Below, piece by piece: positions 7,289 through 13,956 of a DNA stretch of 36,484 bases. The DNA comes from Acidobacteriota bacterium (GTDB lineage: Bacteria > Acidobacteriota > Polarisedimenticolia > Gp22-AA2), in contig QHXZ01000025.1 of the NCBI GenBank assembly GCA_003223165.1, forward strand, positions 1 to 36,484, written 5' to 3'. The notes beneath the pieces were generated by a model that was given only the letters and a program-made list of their open reading frames with translations, made no database searches and was not told where the DNA came from. A program made the translations under genes and the position numbers. Every line of letters begins with the position of its first letter. Positions within the stretch are counted from its first letter, which is position 1.

Positions 7289-8339
7289 TCACTTCTTTTG
7301 CCGGGCCTTCTTCTCCTGCTGGGCCAGGAAGTCGACCCTGAGCTTCTCGACCACGGCGTCGCGCCTGTCGTACAGCCGCTTGAGGGCGCGCGGCTTGACG
7401 CGCGTCAGGGCGTAGGCGGCGAACCTTCCCCCACGACACGGCCTCCGAGGGCGTGGCCCCCGACAGGCCGCCGGTGTCCGGCCGCGCGTCGGTGATCTGG
7501 ATGTAGTAGTCGTGGCCGCGATCGGTCAGGCCGAGGATCTCCTGGATCTGCGGCTCGGTCTGCAGGACGAAGTTCTTGGGCGAGCCGCCGCCGAGCATCA
7601 GGATGGCGCTCCCTCCGTCGCCCTGCTTGGCGGCGTAGACGATCCCCGCCGTCTCGTTCACGTCGCGCGACGGGTCGATGCGCGGGCCGACGCCCCGCAG
7701 GGCCAGCTCGGCGACGTTCATGCCGATCGACGAGTCGCCGGGCGAGCTGACGTAGCACGGCACCCCGGCGCGGTAGGCCACGGTCAGCACGCAGGTGTCC
7801 TCCACGCCAAGCTCCTTCTCGCGCGCGGCCAGGTACTTGCCGAGCAGGTAGTGCAGCTCGGCCGTGCCCATCTCCTTGTTGAAGGGCTTCTCGGCCATGA
7901 TGGCGCGCAGGTAGTTGTCGGTGTCGAGGAGGACGTTGTAGTCGAAGAGGATGTCGTAGATGCGGATCACGCCCTCGCGGCGCAGAACGGTGTCATCGAT
8001 CTGGTGCGTGCCGCGGTGCAGCGACATCCCCAGCCCGAAGTGCGAGTCGTGATAGAGGTTCGCTCCCGTGCTGACGATCCAGTCGATGAAGCCGGCCTTG
8101 ATCAGCGGGATGATGCAGGATCGCCCGAGCCCGGCGGGCGTCAGCGCCCCGGACAGGCTCACGCCGACCGTGACGTTGCCCTGGAGGCATCTCTCGGCGA
8201 ACAGCCGGCAGGCCTTCTGCAGCCGCCCGCCGTTGTACGCCAGGAAGGTCTCGTCGATCAGACGATCGACGGAGATCCCGCCGCGGATCGGGTCCGGGTT
8301 GATCCGCTGGCCCGAGAGGAACTCTTTCTTGTTCGCCAT
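7289..8339 (-). pseudogene. Deoxyhypusine synthase-like gene, broken by an internal deletion with frameshift
   Basis: From the ATG at 8339 (preceded by GGGGGAGG) the frame encodes 306 residues of a good deoxyhypusine synthase (DHS) homologue: [22 protein letters not shown], a [18 protein letters not shown] stretch and [10 protein letters not shown], where Lys305 matches the catalytic lysine of DHS. Just after Lys305 (near 7424) the frame turns into Arg/Ala-rich nonsense running to 7200, inside thiO. In the next frame, from 7423 to the TGA at 7291-7289, lies the expected family C-terminus ([22 protein letters not shown] and onward, 44 residues). The roughly 20 residues that normally join these parts (the YADAS-like cofactor-binding strand) are absent. 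Bacterial relatives act in polyamine metabolism (for example homospermidine synthesis). Either a real lesion or an assembly error. Confidence 0.85.
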
Positions 8340-8394
8340 CGCCTCCCCCAACGATTGGCAACGGAGATCGCCTCGCGGCGCGCGCGTGACGCGG

Positions 8395-8424
8395 ATGATA
8401 GCACGCGCGATCAAAGCCACGCAA
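8395..8424 (-). promoter_or_regulatory. Possible promoter of the deoxyhypusine synthase-like gene
   Basis: On the minus strand TATCAT (8395-8400) is preceded after 18 bases by TTGCGT (8419-8424), a weak -35 match. It would start transcription near 8388, about 50 bases before the ATG at 8339. Confidence 0.35.
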
Positions 8425-8498
8425 CCAGGGACGACGCCGCGGGCCGCTCCGGACGGCCGCGATCGGGTGGTCGGAACGCGTGGCGCTTCGCGTGACTG

Positions 8499-8897
8499 CT
8501 AGCCCAAGGTGAGGCCGAAGAAGAGACGCAACCATCCTTCGAGATCGCGGAACTCGACCGCACGTCCGGACGAAACGAGATAGGATTTCATATTCTCGGT
8601 GAACCCTTCCCCGTCAAAGACAACAAGTCCTGGTATGGGCCAGGCGCCGATGTCATGGATGGTCGCGGGGATTTTCTCTTCGGCGCTCCCCGCCACGGCC
8701 TGGAACTTACACTCGATTCCAAGAGTCTTGCCGCCATCACGGTGTCGCAGCACGATATCGATGGTTCGTTTGGCGCCCCACAGTCGACGTGCCGCCACAA
8801 CCCCGCGTCGCACTTCGAGCGTTAGCTCGGTGGCAAGTCGGCAGACCGCGTCCTCAAGATCCTTGCCGGACTTCGGAGCCGAACTGCCTCCTGGCAT
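8499..8897 (-). CDS. Small PD-(D/E)XK nuclease, probable restriction endonuclease
   Basis: 132 residues. The catalytic core is visible: a helix Glu at residue 15 (GKDLEDAVCR), Asp47 in RTIDIVL, and Glu62-Cys-Lys64 in LGIECKF, giving E...D...E-x-K of the PD-(D/E)XK fold. There is no obvious separate DNA-recognition domain, so recognition must be built into the small fold or supplied by dimerisation. It starts ten bases after the stop of a Dam-like adenine methylase on the same strand, the usual pairing of a type II restriction-modification system. The region is clearly lower in G+C than its surroundings, which suggests recent acquisition. A Holliday-junction resolvase-like or repair nuclease role is the main alternative. 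Confidence 0.75.
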   Translation of the reverse strand: MPGGSSAPKSGKDLEDAVCRLATELTLEVRRGVVAARRLWGAKRTIDIVLRHRDGGKTLGIECKFQAVAGSAEEKIPATIHDIGAWPIPGLVVFDGEGFTENMKSYLVSSGRAVEFRDLEGWLRLFFGLTLG

Positions 8898-8907
8898 TGT
8901 CCTTACC

Positions 8908-9786
8908 TCACTCTGTCCCTTTTGCCCTTACGACCCTGCGCTCGTAGTTGTAGATAAGCAACTCTGGAATCTTGCCGCGCCGACTTCCCTTGCTATTGAT
9001 TGCCCGTGTTGCAAGGAGCGCTTGAAACCTGAACCCCCTGTAGAGTCGACGGATCTCCGGAGTATCCGAATTGCTGACGGCCACTAGGCATCCCCTGCCA
9101 TGGAGCTCATGAACGGTGTCCGCGAGTTTCTCCTGATCTCGCTTCGAGAAGCTGTCTTCTGTATAGCTCGTGAAGTTGGCGGTTTTTGAGAGCGGGTGAT
9201 AGGGAGGATCGAAGTAAACAAAATCCCCGTCATGTGCGTCGCTGACGGCATCGTCGAATGAAGCTCGCGTCAGTTCGACTCCATGGAGGCCTTCGCTGAT
9301 CCTGAGAAGATTATGCCGGTCGTAGAGGCGCGGTGGGCGCTCATAGCTCCCGAATGGCACGTTGAAGCGGCCATCCCGGTTGACCCGATATAGGCCGTTA
9401 TAGCATGTCTTGTTCAGGTAGATGAGGCGCGACGCTCTCTCTACGGGTCCGAGCGCCTCGGGCTGAATGGCTCTGAGCCGGTAGTAGTACTCGCTCCCGA
9501 ATTCGTGCTTGTCAAGGCTTTTCATGAGAGCGGCCGGATGGTCGCGCACGATCTCCCAGCAATGGATCAAGTCGCCATTCAGATCGGATAGTTTTGCAAC
9601 GGGAGGCTGCAGGGCAAGGTACACAGCCCCACCTCCCAGGAACGGCTCGTAAAACCGGGAGAACTGAGTCGGAAACAGAGGCAGAAAGCGGGAAACTAGC
9701 TGGCCCTTCCCGCCAGCCCACTTGAGGAAGGGAGATGGCCTGTCGGCAGCAGCGCTCGGGTCGCTTCTTTGCCTTTGGACGGGCAT
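8908..9786 (-). CDS. Dam-like N6-adenine DNA methyltransferase (D12 class)
   Basis: 292 residues, the length of Dam and DpnII-type methylases. Residues 20-30 read FLKWAGGKGQL and residues 46-53 FYEPFLGGG (the SAM-binding motif I). The catalytic motif IV is DPPY at 193-196, followed by HPLSKTANFTSY, very close to the same part of Escherichia coli Dam. Near residues 260-275 an AINSKGSRRGKIPELLIY stretch parallels the RSISSNGGTRKKVDELL part of Dam. The enzyme should methylate adenine; GATC is the predicted site by similarity, not proven. The nuclease gene follows after a ten-base gap. The ATG at 9786 gives a short unconserved N-terminus of 17 residues. Lower G+C than its neighbours suggests horizontal transfer. 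Confidence 0.93.
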   Translation of the reverse strand: MPVQRQRSDPSAAADRPSPFLKWAGGKGQLVSRFLPLFPTQFSRFYEPFLGGGAVYLALQPPVAKLSDLNGDLIHCWEIVRDHPAALMKSLDKHEFGSEYYYRLRAIQPEALGPVERASRLIYLNKTCYNGLYRVNRDGRFNVPFGSYERPPRLYDRHNLLRISEGLHGVELTRASFDDAVSDAHDGDFVYFDPPYHPLSKTANFTSYTEDSFSKRDQEKLADTVHELHGRGCLVAVSNSDTPEIRRLYRGFRFQALLATRAINSKGSRRGKIPELLIYNYERRVVRAKGTE

Positions 9787-9920
9787 CGAACCAGTAGTTT
9801 AGTGGAGTGAAGTCCTACGCCGGTGCCATGAACTCGTACGGAGAACCATCATCTGGCCCCTCATGGCTCGCGGAGTCTATCACAGGGGATCTGGTTGCAG
9901 CGGCTAAAGGATCCAAGGCG

Positions 9921-10277
9921 TTACTTCTTCTCGAACAGCGTGTGGACCTGCTCCTTGGGGGGCGGCGGCGTCCAGCCGGCGCGGCGCGCCGCGATGATCT
10001 TGTCGCGCACGCGCACGAAGGCGCCGTAGAAAATCTCCTGCTGCTCCGCCTTCATCGGCAGCCGCCGGTCGCGGAGGTCGCGGCAGACGTTGAACGCCTG
10101 CTGCAGGAGGTCGGGCTCCTTCTCGGCCTCGGCGGCCCGTTCGTAGGTCTCGACCAGCAGCAGGTAGGTCTCGACGCGCGCGGGGTCGACATCGTGGGCC
10201 CACGAGAGCGCGTTGATCGCCTCGGCCCACTTCCCTTCGCGGGCGTACCGTTCACCCTCGTCCAGGTAGACGTTCAC
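9921..10277 (-). CDS. Small TPR-like protein at the end of the Isc operon
   Basis: 118 residues, all helical in character. Residues 2-34 (DEGERYAREGKWAEAINALSWAHDVDP in part) look like one tetratricopeptide repeat, and a second, degenerate repeat follows at 37-70. The C-terminal part is basic, with a proline cluster (TPPPPKE). No signal peptide or Cys is present. The GTG start at 10277 has GGAGG six bases upstream. It begins 25 bases after the iscA stop, so it is probably the last gene of the rrf2-iscS-iscA operon, in the place where other bacteria carry hscB/hscA. It lacks a J domain (no HPD), so it is not HscB. A protein-protein adaptor role is plausible but unproven. Confidence 0.75.
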   Translation of the reverse strand: MNVYLDEGERYAREGKWAEAINALSWAHDVDPARVETYLLLVETYERAAEAEKEPDLLQQAFNVCRDLRDRRLPMKAEQQEIFYGAFVRVRDKIIAARRAGWTPPPPKEQVHTLFEKK

Positions 10278-10302
10278 GCGCCGCCTCCGGGGGACGGGCC
10301 TC

Positions 10303-10626
10303 TCAGACGGAGAAGGAGCTGCCGCAGCCGCAGGTCGACTTGGCGTTCGGGTTCTGGAAGACGAACCCCGTTCCGTTCAGGCCGTCGGTGTAGTCGAGCA
10401 CCGTGCCGTTGAGGAACAGCATGCTCTTGGCGTCCATGAAGACTTTCACACCCTGGATCTCGAGGATCTTGTCGCCGTCGACGGCCTCCTTCTCGAAGTT
10501 CAGCTTGTAGGACATCCCGGAGCACCCGCCCCCCGCGACCGCGACCCGCAGGGCGTGATCGTCGAGCCCCTCCTTCTTCATGAGGGCCCTGATTTCGTTT
10601 GCCGCCTTCTCGGTGATCTGGATCAT
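10303..10626 (-). CDS. iscA: A-type iron-sulfur carrier protein (IscA/ErpA/HesB family)
   Basis: 107 residues, the standard family length. The three cluster-binding cysteines are present: Cys35 in GGGCSGMSY and Cys99/Cys101 in the C-terminal STCGCGSSF. These proteins accept and pass on Fe-S clusters or iron to apo-enzymes such as LipA. The ATG at 10626 overlaps the iscS stop by four bases (ATGA), so the two are translationally coupled. IscA and ErpA cannot be told apart from this sequence alone; the operon position favours the IscA name. Confidence 0.93.
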   Translation of the reverse strand: MIQITEKAANEIRALMKKEGLDDHALRVAVAGGGCSGMSYKLNFEKEAVDGDKILEIQGVKVFMDAKSMLFLNGTVLDYTDGLNGTGFVFQNPNAKSTCGCGSSFSV

Positions 10627-11837
10627 GACGTCGGTATCCTCCTGGTCACTTGCGCGCCGGTCGTCCGGCGCGCCATCTCGTACAGCGGTGAAATTTCCCT
10701 CAAGCGCGCGACCGCCTCCGCCACGCGGCCGATCACGTGCTCCACCTCCTGCTCCGTGTTGAAGCGCCCGAGGCCGAAGCGCAGCGAGGTCTGCGCCTGC
10801 GTGTCGCTCAGCCCCATGGCGCGCAGCACGTGCGACGGCTCCTTCTTCTCGGAGCTGCAGGCGGAGCCCGACGAGACCGCCACGTCGTCGAGCGCCATGA
10901 GCAGCGCCTCGCCTTCCACGTAGGCGAAGCTGAGGCTCAGGTTGTGCGGCAGGCGCGCGGTTGGATGGCCGTTGACCTGCACATCCTCGACGCGCGCCAG
11001 GATCCCCTCCTGCAGCCGGTCGCGCAGCGCCCCCAGCCGCCGCGCCTCCAGGGGCATCTCCGCCCGCGCGATCTCGAGGGCGGCCGCCAGGCCGACGATG
11101 CCGGGGACGTTGAGCGTCCCGGGCCGCAGCCCCCGCTCGTGCCCGCCGCCGTGCAGCATCGGCTCCAGGATGACGCGCGGGTTCTTGCGCCGCACGTACA
11201 GGGCGCCGGCCCCCTTGGGCCCGTAGACCTTGTGGGCCGAGAGCGACAGGAGGTCGATGCCCATCGCCTGCACGTCGACCGGGACCTTGCCGGCGGCCTG
11301 CGCCGCGTCCGTGTGGAACAGGACCCCCCTCTCCTTGCACAGGGCCCCGATGGCGGCCACCGGGTGGATCGTGCCGACCTCGTTGTTGGCGAACATCAGG
11401 GAGACCAGGACCGTGCGGTCGGTGATGGCGCGCCGCAGGGCGTCCGGGTCGATGAGGCCCGTGCGATCGACCGGCAGGATCGTGACCCGCGCCCCGCGGG
11501 CCTCCAGCCGGGCCACGACGTCCAGGACGGCGGGATGCTCGGTCGCCCCGGTGATCACGTGCTCGCCGCGCCCGGCGGCCGCCTCGAAGGCGCCGACCAG
11601 GGCCAGGTTGTTCGACTCGGTGGCGCCGGAGGTGAAGACGACCTCCTTCGGGTCGGCGTTGAGCAGGCGCGCGATCTGCGTCCTCGCCCGGGTGACCGCC
11701 TCCTCGGCGCGCCAGCCGAAGGCGTGGCTCTTCGAGGCGGCGTTGCCGAACTCGGTGGTGAAGAACGGCAGCATCGCCTCGAGGACCCGCGGATCGACGC
11801 GGGTCGTGGCGTGGTTGTCCATGTAGATCGACGCCAT
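10623..11837 (-). CDS. iscS: Cysteine desulfurase, IscS/NifS type
   Basis: 404 residues. Residues 1-12 ([12 protein letters not shown]) are the IscS/NifS N-terminus. The pyridoxal-phosphate lysine lies in [13 protein letters not shown]. The persulfide-carrying Cys is in [21 protein letters not shown], a long group I loop as in IscS/NifS and unlike SufS. It removes sulfur from cysteine to give alanine and delivers it to scaffold proteins. The gene overlaps the rrf2-type regulator stop by one base (TGATG) upstream and the iscA start by four bases downstream. A reading frame extending to 12005 is only the shadow of the regulator gene. No iscU follows; a scaffold-like gene lies about 20 kb away at 32107-32520. 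Confidence 0.95.
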   Translation of the reverse strand: MASIYMDNHATTRVDPRVLEAMLPFFTTEFGNAASKSHAFGWRAEEAVTRARTQIARLLNADPKEVVFTSGATESNNLALVGAFEAAAGRGEHVITGATEHPAVLDVVARLEARGARVTILPVDRTGLIDPDALRRAITDRTVLVSLMFANNEVGTIHPVAAIGALCKERGVLFHTDAAQAAGKVPVDVQAMGIDLLSLSAHKVYGPKGAGALYVRRKNPRVILEPMLHGGGHERGLRPGTLNVPGIVGLAAALEIARAEMPLEARRLGALRDRLQEGILARVEDVQVNGHPTARLPHNLSLSFAYVEGEALLMALDDVAVSSGSACSSEKKEPSHVLRAMGLSDTQAQTSLRFGLGRFNTEQEVEHVIGRVAEAVARLREISPLYEMARRTTGAQVTRRIPTS

Positions 11838-12235
11838 CACAGGTCTCCGATCGTGGTGCGCTCCAGCACCTCGGCGATCTTTCGATGCACCGTGAGCAGC
11901 GGACGCTTCACCGTGCAGGTCTCCGTTTGCGGGCACTCCCCGCGCGAGGCGTGCAGGCACTCGGTCAGGCCCACCGGCCCTTCGATCGCCTCGATGACGT
12001 CCCACAGGGTGATCTGCGAGGGCGGCCGGGCGATCTGGTACCCGCCCTTGGTGCCGTGGTGGGACGCGACCAGCCCGCGCCGCGCCAGGCGCTGCAGCAG
12101 CTTGGCGGTCAGGGCCGGCGGGATGCGGTACTCCGCCGCGATCTCCCGTGCGCTCCGGTAGTCCCCGCGGGGCAGGAAGGCGAGGTGCCTCATCGCCATC
12201 AGGCCGTAATCGGTCCTCTTGGACAGCCGGATCAC
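11837..12235 (-). CDS. iscR: Rrf2-family Fe-S transcription regulator (IscR-like)
   Basis: 132 residues. Residues 1-60 are a winged-helix domain with the family start MIRLSKRTDYGLMAM and recognition segment IPPALTAKLLQRLARRGLV. Then KGGYQIARP (63-71) forms the wing. Three cysteines, Cys93, Cys101 and Cys107 (spacing C-x7-C-x5-C), match the three [2Fe-2S] ligands of IscR and related Rrf2 proteins, though IscR has C-x5-C-x5-C. It probably senses Fe-S status and represses its own operon; a matching operator lies 34 bases upstream at 12269-12293. It is first gene of the Isc operon and overlaps iscS by one base. CymR- or NsrR-type roles are less likely given the neighbours. Confidence 0.9.
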   Translation of the reverse strand: MIRLSKRTDYGLMAMRHLAFLPRGDYRSAREIAAEYRIPPALTAKLLQRLARRGLVASHHGTKGGYQIARPPSQITLWDVIEAIEGPVGLTECLHASRGECPQTETCTVKRPLLTVHRKIAEVLERTTIGDL

Positions 12236-12268
12236 GTTCCTGCGCCTCTCCTTTCTCCCCCTTCGGGG

Positions 12269-12293
12269 ATATCAGACTCGCGAAGTCGTATAT
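12269..12293. promoter_or_regulatory. IscR type-1-like operator
   Basis: A 25-base dyad has the form ATAT-N2-GACT-N5-AGTC-N2-ATAT, with both pairs of arms perfectly symmetric. The known IscR type-1 site is also 25 bases and has ATA at its ends with GACT-N5-AGTC in the middle at the same spacing. It overlaps the -10 element of the promoter at 12290-12318 and covers the predicted start point, which fits repression by steric block. The adjacent gene encodes an Rrf2 protein with three cluster-ligand cysteines. Confidence 0.82.
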
Positions 12294-12318
12294 TAAGGGG
12301 CGCCGGAAGGGCTGTCAA
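12290..12318 (-). promoter_or_regulatory. Promoter of the Isc operon inside the 3' end of lipA
   Basis: On the minus strand a perfect TTGACA (12313-12318) is separated by 17 bases from TAATAT (12290-12295). Both lie in or at the end of lipA: the -10 contains the lipA stop codon TAA (12295-12293). Transcription would start near 12283, giving about 48 bases of leader to the regulator ATG with AGGAGAGG before it. Confidence 0.8.
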
Positions 12319-13240
12319 GGGCGGGCGCTGCGGGGTCCCCGTGAACGGACGAGCCGATCGCCTCGCGCGTGTGGCGGCGGGCGTGATAGGAGCTCCGCAC
12401 CAGGGGGCCCGCCTCGACGTGCCGGAACCCCAGGGCCAGGGCCGCCTGTCTCAGGTCGGCGAACTCCTCCGGGGGGCAGTAGCGCAGCACCGGAAGGTGA
12501 TCGAGGGTGGGCCGGAGGTACTGCCCCAGGGTGAGGATCTCGACCCCCGCCTGCGCCAGGACGGTGAAGGTGGCGAGCAGCTCGTCGCGCGTCTCCCCCA
12601 GGCCGAGCATCAGCCCCGTCTTCACGAGGGGGCGCGCCGCCCCCCCGCGCCAGCGCACCGCCTCGCGCAGCAGGGCGACCGAGCGCTCGAACGTCGATCC
12701 GACGCGGGCCAGGGGGTAGAGCCGGGGCACCGTCTCGACGTTGTGGCTGAAGACGACCGGGCCCGCCGGCAGGATAATGTCGAGCGGCCGCGCCACGCCA
12801 CGGAAGTCGGGCGTGAGCACCTCGACATCGCAGGCCGGGTTGCGCCGGCGCACGGCGTCGATGACCGCGGCGAAGTGGGCCGCGCCGCCGTCCGGGAGGT
12901 CGTCCCGGTCGACGGAGGTGACGACGGCGTGCTCGATCCCGAGGCGGGCCACCGCCTCGGCCAGGCGCAGGGGCTCGTCGGCATCGACGGCGCGCGGCCG
13001 CCCCGTCGCGACGGCGCAGAAGCCGCAGCGTCGCGTGCACACGTCCCCCAGGATCATGAAGGTGGCGGTACGGTCGCCCCAGCACTCGTAGATGTTCGGG
13101 CAGCGCGCCTCCTCGCAGACGGTATGCAGGTCGAGGCCGCGCATCAGGCCGCGGACCGCCTGGTAGTTCGGCCCCGTCTGCAGGCGGATGCGCAGCCAGG
13201 GAGGCTTCGGGCCGGCCGCCACGGAGGGATCGCCGGGCAT
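12293..13240 (-). CDS. lipA: Lipoyl synthase
   Basis: 315 residues from the ATG at 13240. The auxiliary cluster motif C-x4-C-x5-C is present at Cys42, Cys47 and Cys53 (VCEEARCPNIYECW). The radical-SAM motif C-x3-C-x2-C is at Cys68, Cys72 and Cys75. The C-terminal RSSY (282-285) supplies the conserved serine ligand of the auxiliary cluster. It inserts two sulfur atoms into protein-bound octanoyl groups on E2-type lipoyl domains. It overlaps the lipB stop by one base (TGATG), and both follow the E2 gene, so the substrate domain and both lipoylation enzymes share an operon. LipA consumes Fe-S clusters, and its 3' end carries the promoter of the Isc operon. Residues 286-315 form a low-complexity tail. 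Confidence 0.96.
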   Translation of the reverse strand: MPGDPSVAAGPKPPWLRIRLQTGPNYQAVRGLMRGLDLHTVCEEARCPNIYECWGDRTATFMILGDVCTRRCGFCAVATGRPRAVDADEPLRLAEAVARLGIEHAVVTSVDRDDLPDGGAAHFAAVIDAVRRRNPACDVEVLTPDFRGVARPLDIILPAGPVVFSHNVETVPRLYPLARVGSTFERSVALLREAVRWRGGAARPLVKTGLMLGLGETRDELLATFTVLAQAGVEILTLGQYLRPTLDHLPVLRYCPPEEFADLRQAALALGFRHVEAGPLVRSSYHARRHTREAIGSSVHGDPAAPALDSPSGAP

Positions 13241-13956
13241 CAGGATGCCACCGCCGCCGTCCAGGGCGGCGCCGCGATGGGAGCGTCGGCCGGCGCGGCG
13301 GCGGGAGCGGCCATGCTGCGGCCGAAGACCGCTCCGAACTCCGGCACCAGCGCTCGCGCCACCTCCTCGAGTCCCGGCGCGCTCCCCAGGATCCGGCCCA
13401 TGGACGTGACTCCCCGGTCGCGGAGGCCGCACGGGACGATCAGGCCGAAGCGGGACAGGTCGGTGCTGACGTTGAGGGCGAACCCGTGCGTCGTCACCCA
13501 CCGGGACAGGTGCACGCCGAGGGCGGCGATCTTCTCCCCGCCGGCCCAGACGCCCGTCAGGCCCGGCTGGCGCGCGGCGGCGATCCCGAAGCGGCCGAGG
13601 GTGCGGATCAGGACCTCCTCGAGATCGCGGAGGTAGCGGCCGACGTCGCGCCGGTCCGGCCCGAGGTTCAGGATCGGGTAGCCGACGAGCTGGCCGGGAC
13701 CGTGGTAGGTCACCTGCCCGCCGCGGTTGGTGCGCTCGACCCGCACGCCGCGGGTCTCGAGCGCCGCGGGGTCGAGCAGCACATCGGCGGGGCGGGCGTT
13801 GCGGCCAAGCGTGATGACCGGAGGGTGCTCCAGCAGCAGCAGGTGCTCCCCGTCCTCGCCATCCCCGTCTTTCAGCCGCCGCGCGAGCCTGTCCTGGAAG
13901 GCGGTGGCCTCGGCATAGCCGAGGCGTCCGAGGTAGAGGGGTGCGCAGCGTCTCAT
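13240..13956 (-). CDS. lipB: Octanoyl-ACP:protein N-octanoyltransferase
   Basis: 238 residues. Conserved blocks are in order: TLGRNA, then RGGQVTYHGPGQLVGYPI (78-95), catalytic Lys142 in AGGEKIAALGV, THGFALNV (156-163) and Cys176 in LIVPCGL, which forms the acyl-enzyme. LipB moves octanoate from acyl carrier protein to the lipoyl-domain lysine, the step before LipA. The last 25-30 residues are Ala/Pro-rich and look like a disordered tail. The start ATG at 13956 overlaps the E2 stop by four bases (ATGA), and the stop overlaps the lipA start. No octanoyl salvage ligase (LplA) is seen nearby. Confidence 0.96.
   Translation of the reverse strand: MRRCAPLYLGRLGYAEATAFQDRLARRLKDGDGEDGEHLLLLEHPPVITLGRNARPADVLLDPAALETRGVRVERTNRGGQVTYHGPGQLVGYPILNLGPDRRDVGRYLRDLEEVLIRTLGRFGIAAARQPGLTGVWAGGEKIAALGVHLSRWVTTHGFALNVSTDLSRFGLIVPCGLRDRGVTSMGRILGSAPGLEEVARALVPEFGAVFGRSMAAPAAAPADAPIAAPPWTAAVAS

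Larger units (their letters stand above)
8499..9900. other. Low-GC acquired cassette carrying a putative restriction-modification pair
   Basis: Base composition drops sharply here: bases 9121-9180 hold 31 G/C of 60, against 47 of 60 at 11041-11100 in the neighbouring Isc operon. The change begins close to the nuclease stop near 8499 and ends between the methylase start (9786) and the TPR-like gene (stop 9921). No integrase, transposase, terminal repeat or tRNA gene is visible at the edges, so the mode of entry is unknown. The 134 bases from 9787 to 9920 hold no gene I can support. Confidence 0.6.

Noticed and set aside
8421-8498. GC-rich hairpin after the nuclease gene as a terminator
   Set aside because: Only about five paired bases before a bulge and no T run follow; in a region this rich in G and C, such stems arise by chance.
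9779-9830. tRNA-like bits next to the methylase start (minus-strand GGTTCGATGCC resembling a T-arm, plus-strand TAGTTTAGTGG resembling a D-arm) as a possible attachment site
   Set aside because: The two pieces are on opposite strands, the T-arm stem has a mismatch, and no acceptor or anticodon stem can be built around either; probably chance.
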